From positions 6,858,501 through 6,922,500 of the forward strand of contig NZ_LT629796.1 in assembly GCF_900106065.1 (NCBI RefSeq): DNA of 64,000 nucleotides, in the 5' to 3' direction. This document shows, piece after piece, positions 19,218 to 27,950 of the stretch (its first letter is position 1; every line of letters begins with the position of its first letter). Source of the DNA: Pseudomonas mandelii. Its GTDB lineage: Bacteria > Pseudomonadota > Gammaproteobacteria > Pseudomonadales > Pseudomonadaceae. Both the position numbers and the translations under genes were made by a program. The notes under the pieces were generated by a model. That model had not been told where the DNA came from and did not search any database. It saw nothing but the letters and a program-made list of their open reading frames with translations.

Positions 19218-20747
19218 TTAGTGGCCGGAGGCCGCCGGCCCCGCCTTCGCCGCAAACGGCGGTTTCGCCAGCCACACGATCACGATCAAGCCCATGAATG
19301 CCCAACCCAGCAACGTGAAGTAATCCACGGTGGAGAGCATGTATGCCTGACTGGTCAGCACATGATCCAGCTGCGCATACGCCGGGTTGCTCGGCCCGCC
19401 CAGGGCATTCAGTGCCTCGCGTGTCGCCGGCTCATAAGTGCTGATGCTTTCGCTCATATAGGCATGATGCTGATCCGCCCGACGAATCCAGATCCACGTG
19501 GTCAGCGACGCCGCAAAACTGCCGCCCAAGGTCCGCAGGAACGTTGCCAGGCCCGCGCCATCGGCGATCTGGCTCGGTGGCAAGTCGGACATCAGAATGC
19601 TCAAGGTCGGCATGAAGAACAGCGCCACGCCAATGCCCATGAACAATTGCACCAGCGCGATGTGCTGGAAGTCCACTTCGTTGGTAAACCCGGCGCGCAT
19701 GAAGCAGCTCAGGCCAATCGCCAGGAACGCCAGTCCGGCCAGCAGCCGCAGGTCGAACTTGTGCGCGTACTTGCCGACAAACGGTGACATCAGCACCGGC
19801 AGAATCCCGATTGGCGCCACCGCCAGCCCCGCCCACGTTGCCGTGTAACCCATCTGGGTTTGCAGCCATTGCGGCAGGATCAGGTTGATGCCAAAGAACC
19901 CGGCGTAACCCAACACCAACACGATGGTGCCGATGCGGAAGTTGCGATACGCAAACAGCCGCAGATTGACCACCGGGTGCTTGTCGGTCATTTCCCAGAT
20001 CACGAACACCGCCAGCGCGACCACTGAAATCGCCGCGCCGATGAGGATGAAGTTCGACTCGAACCAATCGAGGTCATTGCCCTTGTCGAGGATCACCTGC
20101 AACGCCCCGACGCCGATGATCAAGGTGATCAGCCCGACGTAGTCCATCGGCTGGCGGCTGGTTTCCACCGGACGCGCCTTGAGTTGCTGGCGCACCACCA
20201 TCACCGCGAAAATGCCAATCGGCACGTTGATAAAGAAGATCCACGGCCAGCTGTAACTGTCGGTAATCCAGCCGCCGAGGATCGGACCGGCAATCGGCGC
20301 CACCACCGTGACCATCGCCAGCAATGCCAGGGCCATGCCGCGCCTGGCCGGCGGATAGACCGCGATCAGCAGCGTCTGGGTCATCGGGTACAACGGACCG
20401 GCGACCAGGCCTTGCAACACCCGGAAGCCAATCAGCTCTGGCATCGAGGTCGAGATACCGCAGAGAAACGAGGCCAGCACAAACAAAATGGTCGCCCAGA
20501 GAAACAGCTTCACCTCGCCAAACCGGCGGCTGAGCCAGCCGGTCAGCGGCAGCGCAATCGCATTGCTCACCGCAAACGAAGTGATCACCCAGGTGCCCTG
20601 CTCCGAACTCACGCCCAGGTTGCCGGAAATCGTCGGCAGTGCCACGTTGGCGATGGTGGTGTCGAGCACCTGCATGAAAGTCGCCAGCGACAGGCCGATG
20701 GTGCTGAGCAGCAGGCTGGGCGGCGTGAAAGACGCGTTATTGCTCAT
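19218..20747 (-). CDS. emrB: DHA2-family MFS multidrug efflux pump, EmrB-like
   Basis: Inner-membrane proton antiporter of 509 residues with about 14 predicted helices, typical of DHA2. It carries motif A-like GWLSRRFGEVKLF and the motif C-like region GPILGGWITDSYSWPWIFFINVPIG. Gene order MarR, outer-membrane factor, fusion protein, pump gives a complete tripartite system for exporting hydrophobic toxic compounds. Substrate unknown. It follows the fusion protein gene by a gap containing a long palindrome. Confidence 0.9.
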   Translation of the reverse strand: MSNNASFTPPSLLLSTIGLSLATFMQVLDTTIANVALPTISGNLGVSSEQGTWVITSFAVSNAIALPLTGWLSRRFGEVKLFLWATILFVLASFLCGISTSMPELIGFRVLQGLVAGPLYPMTQTLLIAVYPPARRGMALALLAMVTVVAPIAGPILGGWITDSYSWPWIFFINVPIGIFAVMVVRQQLKARPVETSRQPMDYVGLITLIIGVGALQVILDKGNDLDWFESNFILIGAAISVVALAVFVIWEMTDKHPVVNLRLFAYRNFRIGTIVLVLGYAGFFGINLILPQWLQTQMGYTATWAGLAVAPIGILPVLMSPFVGKYAHKFDLRLLAGLAFLAIGLSCFMRAGFTNEVDFQHIALVQLFMGIGVALFFMPTLSILMSDLPPSQIADGAGLATFLRTLGGSFAASLTTWIWIRRADQHHAYMSESISTYEPATREALNALGGPSNPAYAQLDHVLTSQAYMLSTVDYFTLLGWAFMGLIVIVWLAKPPFAAKAGPAASGH

Positions 20748-20773
20748 CGTGAATCCCTTGAAGCTGGGCAGGC

Positions 20774-20797
20774 GCGGCGCCTTTCAAAGGGCGCCGC
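20774..20797. repeat. Short GC-rich hairpin between pump and fusion genes
   Basis: GCGGCGCCTTT and AAAGGGCGCCGC pair around one base, with one bulge. With the adjacent long palindrome it could slow transcription from emrA into emrB or protect the message. Confidence 0.45.
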
Positions 20798-20800
20798 TGA

Positions 20801-20868
20801 CCCTGTGGGAGCGAGCTTTTGTGGCGAGGGAGCAAGCTCCCTCGCCACAAAATCTCGCTCCCACAGGG
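20801..20868. repeat. Nested REP-like palindrome in the efflux operon
   Basis: Outer arms CCCTGTGGGAGCGAG/CTCGCTCCCACAGGG enclose a second palindrome TTGTGGCGAGGGAGC/GCTCCCTCGCCACAA. It lies inside the operon, between emrA and emrB. Confidence 0.85.
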
Positions 20869-20874
20869 GAGGTA

Positions 20875-22077
20875 TCAGCGCTGGACGGTTTTACTGGCCG
20901 CCGCGCTGTTGTCGTGGATCAACTGAGTGATCATCGCGTCGGCCTCGGCCAACTGACGGTCGTAGACGTTGGTGCTGAAGGACGCCTTTTGCGGCGGCTG
21001 TTGCGCCAGCACCGGGCCGCTCTGATCGCGCAGGTTCACATCGACCTGAGTCGACAGGCCGACCCGCAATGGATGCTTGGCCAGTTCTTCGGCGTTGATG
21101 TGAATCCGCACCGGCACCCGCTGCACGATCTTGATCCAGTTACCGGTGGCGTTCTGCGCCGGCAGCAAGGCAAACGCGCTGCCGGTACCGGCGCCGAGGC
21201 TGTCGATGGTGCCGCTGAACTTCACGTCGCTGCCGTAGAGGTCGGCTTCGATATCCACCGGTTGGCCGATGCGCATGTCACGCAGCTGGGTTTCCTTGAA
21301 GTTGGCGTCGATCCACAGCTGATCCAGCGGAATGACCGCCATCAGCGCCGTGCCCGGCTGGACCCGCTGGCCCAGTTGTACCGAGCGTTTGGCCACGTAC
21401 CCGGTGACCGGCGCGATCAAGGTGCTGCGGGAATTGTTCAAGTAGGCCTGACGCAATTGCGCGGCCGCCGCCATCACGTCCGGGTGCGACGAGACCACGG
21501 TGTCATCCACCAAGGCGCTGGTGGTTTTCAGTTGCTGTCTGGCGTTGGCCAGGGCGTTTTGCGCCGAGGTCAGGTCGTCGCGAGCGTGGGACAGCTCTTC
21601 CTGGGAAATCGCCCCGCCAGCGGCGAGGTTTTTCCGGCGATTGAAGTTGTCCTGAGCCTTCTGTACTTCCGCCTGCTGGGCGTTGACCTGGGCTTTCATG
21701 CCGTCGACGTTGCTGTACAAACCGCGCACCTGACGCACGGTGCGGGCCAGGTTGGCCTGGGCACTTTGCAGACCGACCTGGGCGTCGTTCGGGTCGAAAT
21801 TGATCAGCACCTGGCCTTCATGGACCAGGTCGCCATCATCCGCGCCAATACTGACCACAGTGCCGGTGACCAGCGGGGTGATTTCTACCACGTTGCCGTT
21901 CACATAGGCGTCGTCGGTGCTTTCATTCCAGCGCCCGTAGAATTCGTGATATCCCCAGACGGCGACACCGGCGAGGATCACCACGATCGCGAGCACCACC
22001 AGCATGACTTTGCGTTTGCGCGGGTTGCTGGTGTCAGGAGTGTTGTCAGGGGTTTGTGTGTGTTCTGCAGTGGCCAT
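20875..22077 (-). CDS. emrA: HlyD/EmrA-family membrane fusion protein
   Basis: Periplasmic adaptor (400 residues) anchored by one N-terminal helix (about residues 26-45, VMLVVLAIVVILAGVAVWGY). A biotinyl-lipoyl-like domain, a long coiled-coil hairpin (about 105-210) and a HlyD beta-barrel follow. I place the start at ATG 22077 with AAGG 8 bases upstream; a TTG at 22083 is less likely. It connects EmrB to the NodT-type channel encoded 15 bp upstream. Confidence 0.9.
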   Translation of the reverse strand: MATAEHTQTPDNTPDTSNPRKRKVMLVVLAIVVILAGVAVWGYHEFYGRWNESTDDAYVNGNVVEITPLVTGTVVSIGADDGDLVHEGQVLINFDPNDAQVGLQSAQANLARTVRQVRGLYSNVDGMKAQVNAQQAEVQKAQDNFNRRKNLAAGGAISQEELSHARDDLTSAQNALANARQQLKTTSALVDDTVVSSHPDVMAAAAQLRQAYLNNSRSTLIAPVTGYVAKRSVQLGQRVQPGTALMAVIPLDQLWIDANFKETQLRDMRIGQPVDIEADLYGSDVKFSGTIDSLGAGTGSAFALLPAQNATGNWIKIVQRVPVRIHINAEELAKHPLRVGLSTQVDVNLRDQSGPVLAQQPPQKASFSTNVYDRQLAEADAMITQLIHDNSAAASKTVQR

Positions 22078-22092
22078 GACCAATACCTTGAA

Positions 22093-23562
22093 TTAATTGT
22101 GCTGCGTGGCTGGGAGTGCGTTGGCTGCGGTCAGGGTTTCGCCCTGGAAGCCGCCGCCCAGCGCCTGCATCAGTTGGATCGACAGGTCGATCTGCTCGGC
22201 ATTCAGGTTGGCCAGCTGGCGCTGGGCCTGGAGCAATTGCTGCTCTATGCTGAGCACGTCCAGGTAGTTACCGATGCCGGAACCGTACCGCTGGACCACG
22301 GTGTTGTAAGAATCCTGGGCAATGTCGGTGGCGTGTTGCTGCGCCCCGATCTGCCGGCCGATGTCGCGCAACTGGTTGATGGTGTCACTGACATCACCCA
22401 AGGCTTTCACCAGGCTTTTGTTGTACTGCGCCACCGCGAGGTCGTAATCGGCGTCGCGGGAATCGAGGTCGGCACGCAAGCGGCCGCCGTCGAAAATCGG
22501 CACGGAGACAGTCGGCGCAACGTTAAAGAAACGGCTGGCCGAACCAAACATCGCATCCCCCAGCAACGACTCGGCACCGGCCGCGGCGCTCAGGTTGAGG
22601 TTGGGGTAGAACTGGGTCTTGCCGGCGGCGATGTTCTTGCTCGCGGCCTCGACCCGCCAGCGCGCGGCGACCAGGTCTGGACGACGACCGAGCAGCTCGG
22701 CCGGCAACACCGACGGCAACGCCACGGCGCTGGCTTGCAGGATCTTCGGCCGGGCGATTTCATTGCCGCGATCCGGGCCTTTGCCGAGCAGCACGGCCAA
22801 GGCGATTTTTGCGCTTTGCAGGCGTTTTTCGGCGTCGATCAGGCTCGCTTCGGAGCTGGCTTCCAGGCTTTCGGTTTGCTGGAACTGGTATTGGCTGTCG
22901 ATCCCCGAGCTCAGGCGGCGCTGGCTCAGTTCAAGCATTTGTTTGGTGCGCTTGAGGTCTTCATTGGCCAGGTCATAGACGATGTGCGCCTGCCCCAGGT
23001 CGCTATAGGCTCGGGCGACGTCGGCGGACAAGGTCAGCTGCGCGGCCTGCTGATCGACTTCCGCCGCACGGGCCTCGCCCAATGCAGCTTCCCAGGCATC
23101 CCGCTGACCGCCCCAGAGGTCGAAGTTGTAATTGAAACTGGCGCCGATGTTGCGCACGGTGGAATACGTACCGCCCTGCCCGCTCGGGTCTTGATCTCGT
23201 GCCAGGCGCGAACGGCTGACTCCGGCGCTGGCATCGAGGGTCGGCATCCGCGCGGCATCGGCGGCATACGCGGCGGCGCTGGCCTGGTGGGCGCGGGCGT
23301 CGGCGATCTGCATGTCGGGGCTGTCGTGCAGGGCTTCGCGGATCAGGCCATCGAGTTGCGGGTCACCGAGGCTTTTCCACCAGTCGCTTTTCGGCCAGGC
23401 CGCGGGCGACAGAGTCACGCCGCTGAGGGATTGCCCGGCCTTGAGGTTTTTCGCATCAAGGCTGACGCCTTCGGTGTTCAGGCCGCTGTAACTGGCACAA
23501 CCGGCCAGGGTCATGGCCGCCAGCACCAGGCTCAGGCCGGCACGCAGCGTTTTACTGCTCAT
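22093..23562 (-). CDS. NodT-family outer-membrane efflux lipoprotein
   Basis: Outer-membrane channel of 489 residues with a lipoprotein signal (lipobox LAGC, Cys near residue 22) and two OEP repeats with long helices (EARAAEVDQQAAQLTLSAD and similar). It supplies the exit duct for the EmrAB pump. The start overlaps the marR stop by 4 bp (ATGA), so regulator and channel are translationally coupled. Confidence 0.9.
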   Translation of the reverse strand: MSSKTLRAGLSLVLAAMTLAGCASYSGLNTEGVSLDAKNLKAGQSLSGVTLSPAAWPKSDWWKSLGDPQLDGLIREALHDSPDMQIADARAHQASAAAYAADAARMPTLDASAGVSRSRLARDQDPSGQGGTYSTVRNIGASFNYNFDLWGGQRDAWEAALGEARAAEVDQQAAQLTLSADVARAYSDLGQAHIVYDLANEDLKRTKQMLELSQRRLSSGIDSQYQFQQTESLEASSEASLIDAEKRLQSAKIALAVLLGKGPDRGNEIARPKILQASAVALPSVLPAELLGRRPDLVAARWRVEAASKNIAAGKTQFYPNLNLSAAAGAESLLGDAMFGSASRFFNVAPTVSVPIFDGGRLRADLDSRDADYDLAVAQYNKSLVKALGDVSDTINQLRDIGRQIGAQQHATDIAQDSYNTVVQRYGSGIGNYLDVLSIEQQLLQAQRQLANLNAEQIDLSIQLMQALGGGFQGETLTAANALPATQHN

Positions 23563-24032
23563 TTGTCACCTACCCGCAGCAAGGTGATCGAGTCACCGGC
23601 TGCCACAAGGATTTTCTTGAGGATCTGCTCCAGGGTTTTCAGCTCATCCGGGGTGATCGCGCCGGCCAGTTCATTCATGGCGTCGGCGCCGATCTCCGGC
23701 AGACGGTCGGTCAATTGCTGGCCTTGCTCGGTGAGCACCAGTTGCACCTGACGGCGATCCGCTTCGGAACGTTGGCGGGCGAGGAAACCTTTCTGTTCCA
23801 GACGATCGAGCATGCGAGTCATCGAACCGCTGTCCAGCGACAGGTGACGGCACAGCTCGGCCGGGGTATCGACGCCGAACTGGGCCATGATGATCAGCAC
23901 TTTGAACTGCGCGGCGGTGATGCCGTGGGGCTCCATGTGCGTGTCGATGATCCGGTCCTTGAGCAGCGCAGCGCGCCCGAGCAGGAGGCCGAGATGGCAC
24001 GTGTGGAATTCGTCTGGGGTGAAGTGTTTCAT
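23559..24032 (-). CDS. MarR-family repressor of the efflux operon
   Basis: A 157-residue winged-helix regulator. The recognition region is PAELCRHLSLDSGSMTRMLDRLEQKGFLAR and the wing is SEADRRQVQLVLTEQG. It is first in the operon and overlaps the outer-membrane factor gene. Two perfect palindromes in its promoter make autoregulation very likely: ligand binding would release repressor and induce the pump. The ligand is unknown. Confidence 0.92.
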   Translation of the reverse strand: MKHFTPDEFHTCHLGLLLGRAALLKDRIIDTHMEPHGITAAQFKVLIIMAQFGVDTPAELCRHLSLDSGSMTRMLDRLEQKGFLARQRSEADRRQVQLVLTEQGQQLTDRLPEIGADAMNELAGAITPDELKTLEQILKKILVAAGDSITLLRVGDK

Positions 24033-24047
24033 CTGGCCACCAATTAG

Positions 24048-24102
24048 CTGCCTAGGCAGAGAATGTATGACAAGATGTTACTGCCTAGGCAGCGAATGTC
24101 AA
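24048..24102 (-). promoter_or_regulatory. marR promoter with twin CTGCCTAGGCAG operators
   Basis: Perfect 12-bp palindromes CTGCCTAGGCAG lie at 24048-24059 and 24081-24092, 33 bp apart, each followed on the plus strand by a GAATGT. On the minus strand a TTGACA (-35, 24097-24102) and TAACAT (-10, 24075-24080) sit 16 bp apart, so one operator fills the promoter spacer and the other lies just past the expected start site. This is a textbook repressor geometry. Confidence 0.8.
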
Positions 24103-24183
24103 CGTAATAGTTAGGAAGCTTTCTATTTAGTCGATAAATGGCTTACGAAAAAAATTGCTCCGGATCGATGACCGCAGCACGCC

Positions 24184-24250
24184 CATCGCGAGCAGGCTCG
24201 CTCCCACAGAGTTCGGTGTGATCTCTGTGGGAGCGAGCCTGCTCGCGATG
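24184..24250. repeat. REP doublet
   Basis: Inverted pair CATCGCGAGCAGGCTCGCTC ... GAGCGAGCCTGCTCGCGATG with a short centre. It sits between the marR upstream region and the end of tamB. Confidence 0.85.
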
Positions 24251-24281
24251 GCAGCGACTCGGTTTGGGAGAAGACGGGGTT

Positions 24282-27200
24282 TTAGAAATCCCGCTTGTAG
24301 AAGATGTCCAGCGAACTGGCCACGCCGCCGGCGGCTTCGAGGTAGACCTTTTTGCTCAGCTTGTAGCGCAAGGCAATGGTGTTGGCCGGCTCGAACACGC
24401 CCACGCCATAGCGCAGGCTGAGCTTCTCGGAGATATTGCCGCTGGCCACGACGCTGGTGGTATTGCCGCTGCCCTGGGTGTCGAGCTGGAAATCCTGAAT
24501 CCCCAGGTCGTTGGCCAGTTTGCCGGTCACTCCCGAACTGCCCATCAACCCCAACCCGAGCGCAGCCTGGGCCAGCATGTTGTTGTCTTCACCGTTGGTG
24601 CTTAGCGGACGCCCCAGCACCAGATAGGACAACGCCTGCTCCTGACTCATGGCCGGCTCGGAGAAGATCTGCGTGGTCGGCTGCTCGGCGCTGCCGCTGA
24701 GGCGAATACCGGCGATCACGTCGTCGGTCCGGCGAATGGCTTCGATGTCCAGGTACGGCTGGTCAATCGGGCCGGCGAACAGCAGCCGCGCACGCCGCAC
24801 CGTCAGCCGCTGACCGTACGCCCGGTAACGCCCGTCGTTGAGCCAGAGTTCGCCTCGGGTGTCCATGTTGTCGCCAATGTGCACATGCCCTTGCAGGTTG
24901 GCGGTCAGGCCAAACCCGGCGAAGCTGAGTTTGTCCTCACCCACCACCACGTCGATGTCCATTTTCATGGCCAGCGGCGGTTTGCCCTCTTCGGTCTGCT
25001 GGCCGACGATCACCGTGTCATCGGAAACCTTGACCGTCGACGGCGGCAACTCGCGCACGGTGATTTCACCCTTGGGCACCCGCACTTTGCCGGCGATCGC
25101 CAGTTGCTCGTCTTTTATCGAGATCTTCAGGTCCGGCGCCACTTCGAGTTTGGCATAGGGTTCGACGGTGACGGGCAACTGTGAGCCCTTGAGCGTCAGG
25201 TCCACCACCAGCGCCTGGCCCCAGGCGATGTGGCCGTTGAGACTGCCCTGCCCGGCCTTGCCGCTTTTCCAGCCGCCGTTCAACTGCACCGTTTCGCCGG
25301 CGATCTGCGCTTGAAGCTGCAAGCCCTGCAACTCCATCGGCAATTCAGGCCCGGACACTTCGCCATCGCTGAGCAGCAGATTGCCGTTCACCTGCGGTGC
25401 CAGCAGATCGCCGGACAGCGTGCCACTGCCGTTCAAGCGCCCGGTGAGTTTCTCGACCATTGGCACAAATGGCCGCGCCACCGACAGATCCAGGCCACTG
25501 AGACGGAACGAGCCGGTGAGCGGTTTGTTTTTCGGCAGCGGATTGATCTGCGCCTGCACCCTCAGTTCGCCGAGCTTGCCGCCGACGAAATTGAGGTCGG
25601 TGTCGATGCGTTTGGGCGTGAGTTTGCTGGTGAGCTTCAGGGTCTGGTACGGGAAGTCCAGCCACTGATCCTTTTCCTTGATGCGCAACGTACCGCCGCT
25701 GGCATCGACGCTGATCTGGCCGTTTGGGCCGCTGGCCGGCAGGTCCAGTTGCAGGTCGGCATTGAGCCGGCCCTTCCAGGCGAAATCTTTCGGCAACCAT
25801 TGCGCGAGGCTTTCGATCGGGAATTGCTTGAGGTGATAACGCAGCTTCGGTTCCGGCATCAGGCGCTGGTCTTCGCCACACAGACTGGCGGGGCCGGACA
25901 TCCAGCAATGGGCGCCGAAGTTGATCTTGCCGTCCGCCAGCCGTTCAAGTTTCGCCGGGCCTTGCAGCTTCCAGTCCTGACCGCCGGCCCGGATATCACC
26001 GCTGGCCAGGCGTCCGCGCCAGTTGCCCTTGTCCAGATTACCGTCCAGGCCGAGCGCCAGTTTCAGCTTCGGCCCTTGCAGATCGAGGGTGAGTTTCTGG
26101 TTTTTGATATCGCCCTGGCCGCTGGCGGTCAGCGTGCCCAGCGAGGTGTCGCCGGCCTGGATGCCGCTGCCTTTGAGGTCGATTTTCGCCCGCTGCGCGC
26201 CATCGAGGGTCGCGTCCAGGTTCAGGCTTTGCAGGCGATTGTCTTCGAAAGCCAGCTGCGTGCCTTGCAGCCCGAACTTGCCTTGCGGTGCCTTGAGCGT
26301 GCCGGCGACATCAATGCGCCCGTTGAGCTGTCCGCGCAGTTGCGGCCAGAGTTGGGCCAGACGTGGCAGCTTGATGTCGATCTGCCCGGCGAGCTTCTGT
26401 TGCAGACTGCCCTTGCCGGTGATGCTGTTGTCACCGAGGCGGATTTGCAGCGCATTGAGGTTCCATTGCTCACCGCCGCCGTCGGCCTTGGCCTGGATCA
26501 CCGCCGGTTGGCCGCGCAGTTTGCCTTTGAGGTCGAGGTCGGCGTCCAGGCTGAGTTTTTCATTCTTCATCTCGCCTTTGCTGCGCAACGGTCCGGCCAA
26601 CGTACCCGGTAACTCCGCGACCCAATACGCCGGGTTGATCGCCGACAGATCGAGCGCGGTGTCCCAGCCGATGCCATCGGCAAACTGCAGGTTCAGATGC
26701 CCGATGGCTTTGCCCTGCCCGGCTTCGAGTTGAATCTGTTGCAGATAGATTTTCGTCAGGTCGCCGCTGAACGGGCTTTCGAGGCTGAACGCACCTGCCG
26801 GGCCATCGAGGGCTGATTTGAAGTGACCGATGTATTTTCCGTCGGTGTAGGAGACTTCACCGTTGAAGCGGCGCAACGCCACTTCTGGCTCGTCGATCAA
26901 CGGATAGAGACGGTGCCACGGGAAATCCAGCCAGTCGATCTTCGCGTCGGCGCTCAGGCCTTTGCTCCAGTCGAGGTTGCCGGAGAGCTTGAGTGATTGC
27001 TTGTCGTTGGCCGTCAGGTCGAGGGCAGCAATCTGCGCGCCGCTGGCATCGACCTTGCCTTGCAGCACCAGCGCCACCGGGCCTTTTTCAGCGGGCAGCG
27101 TGGCTTTGCCGAGCAACTGGTAACCGTTTTTCAGGTCGCCGTCACCGGTGAGCTCGAGTTGATTGAGTTGCAAGGTGTCCGGCAGGTCGGCGCTGGGTTT

Positions 27201-27950
27201 GAAGCCGTCGGCGGTGATCCGTACTTTGGCCGGAAGGTTGTCGACCAGCGGTTGCAGCTCGCCGGTCAGTTGGCCATTCAAGTAACCGCTGCTGTCGGCT
27301 TTCAGGTTCAGGGTTTTCAGCAGGTCGCCGTCCACCTTCAACGCCAGGCTCCAAGGCTCGGGGGCCGGCAGGGTCAACGTACCTTCAGCCTTGAGCGGCC
27401 AGTTGCCGCTGGGTTGCAGCAGGCCTGACAGGTTCAGGCTGAGCTCGTCACGCTGCAACTTCACCGAGTCGATCTGCAAGCCTTGCACCGTCCAGTGCGC
27501 GGCCAGTTGCAGGCCTTTGAGTTCTTCGCTGCCGTTGAACAGCAGACTGCCGACTTGCACATCACCCAATTCGATCGCCAGGGGCAAATCCAGATCCGGG
27601 AGCGTGATTGGCCCGCCGCTGTCTTCTTCGTTGCCCGGCGGGAATTGCAGGCTGACCTGATCGGCCTTCAATTGCTCGATGCACAAGGTCATGCGCATCA
27701 GGCACAACGGCGACCAGGCGAATATCGGTTTGCTGAGCTCAACCCGACGGGTGTCCTGCTGCCACACCAGATGATCGGCACTCCACTGCCCGCCCAATCG
27801 GCCCTGGAAATTCTCCACGGTCAGGCCCGGCACCCAGCCGAGCGCCCAGCGACTGCCCGCCGCAGTGCCCAGCACCGTGGTCACGGCCAGAACGACCAGC
27901 ATCAGCAGCGCCGGAATCGCCAGCAGCGTTATTTTCAAACCACGCTTCAC
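24282..27950 (-). CDS. tamB: Translocation and assembly module subunit TamB
   Basis: Inner-membrane-anchored periplasmic protein (1222 residues) with one N-terminal helix (about 7-30). Most of it is repetitive AsmA-like beta-strand sequence, ending in the conserved DUF490/TamB region and an aromatic terminus (FYKRDF). TamB works with TamA in outer-membrane protein insertion and in phospholipid transport to the outer membrane. Its start overlaps the tamA stop by 4 bp. Length is in the usual range. Confidence 0.94.
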   Translation of the reverse strand: MKRGLKITLLAIPALLMLVVLAVTTVLGTAAGSRWALGWVPGLTVENFQGRLGGQWSADHLVWQQDTRRVELSKPIFAWSPLCLMRMTLCIEQLKADQVSLQFPPGNEEDSGGPITLPDLDLPLAIELGDVQVGSLLFNGSEELKGLQLAAHWTVQGLQIDSVKLQRDELSLNLSGLLQPSGNWPLKAEGTLTLPAPEPWSLALKVDGDLLKTLNLKADSSGYLNGQLTGELQPLVDNLPAKVRITADGFKPSADLPDTLQLNQLELTGDGDLKNGYQLLGKATLPAEKGPVALVLQGKVDASGAQIAALDLTANDKQSLKLSGNLDWSKGLSADAKIDWLDFPWHRLYPLIDEPEVALRRFNGEVSYTDGKYIGHFKSALDGPAGAFSLESPFSGDLTKIYLQQIQLEAGQGKAIGHLNLQFADGIGWDTALDLSAINPAYWVAELPGTLAGPLRSKGEMKNEKLSLDADLDLKGKLRGQPAVIQAKADGGGEQWNLNALQIRLGDNSITGKGSLQQKLAGQIDIKLPRLAQLWPQLRGQLNGRIDVAGTLKAPQGKFGLQGTQLAFEDNRLQSLNLDATLDGAQRAKIDLKGSGIQAGDTSLGTLTASGQGDIKNQKLTLDLQGPKLKLALGLDGNLDKGNWRGRLASGDIRAGGQDWKLQGPAKLERLADGKINFGAHCWMSGPASLCGEDQRLMPEPKLRYHLKQFPIESLAQWLPKDFAWKGRLNADLQLDLPASGPNGQISVDASGGTLRIKEKDQWLDFPYQTLKLTSKLTPKRIDTDLNFVGGKLGELRVQAQINPLPKNKPLTGSFRLSGLDLSVARPFVPMVEKLTGRLNGSGTLSGDLLAPQVNGNLLLSDGEVSGPELPMELQGLQLQAQIAGETVQLNGGWKSGKAGQGSLNGHIAWGQALVVDLTLKGSQLPVTVEPYAKLEVAPDLKISIKDEQLAIAGKVRVPKGEITVRELPPSTVKVSDDTVIVGQQTEEGKPPLAMKMDIDVVVGEDKLSFAGFGLTANLQGHVHIGDNMDTRGELWLNDGRYRAYGQRLTVRRARLLFAGPIDQPYLDIEAIRRTDDVIAGIRLSGSAEQPTTQIFSEPAMSQEQALSYLVLGRPLSTNGEDNNMLAQAALGLGLMGSSGVTGKLANDLGIQDFQLDTQGSGNTTSVVASGNISEKLSLRYGVGVFEPANTIALRYKLSKKVYLEAAGGVASSLDIFYKRDF

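Noticed and set aside
20488..23751. Long plus-strand frame opposite emrA and the outer-membrane factor
   Set aside because: Antisense shadow of clear efflux genes; low-complexity composition with no domain.
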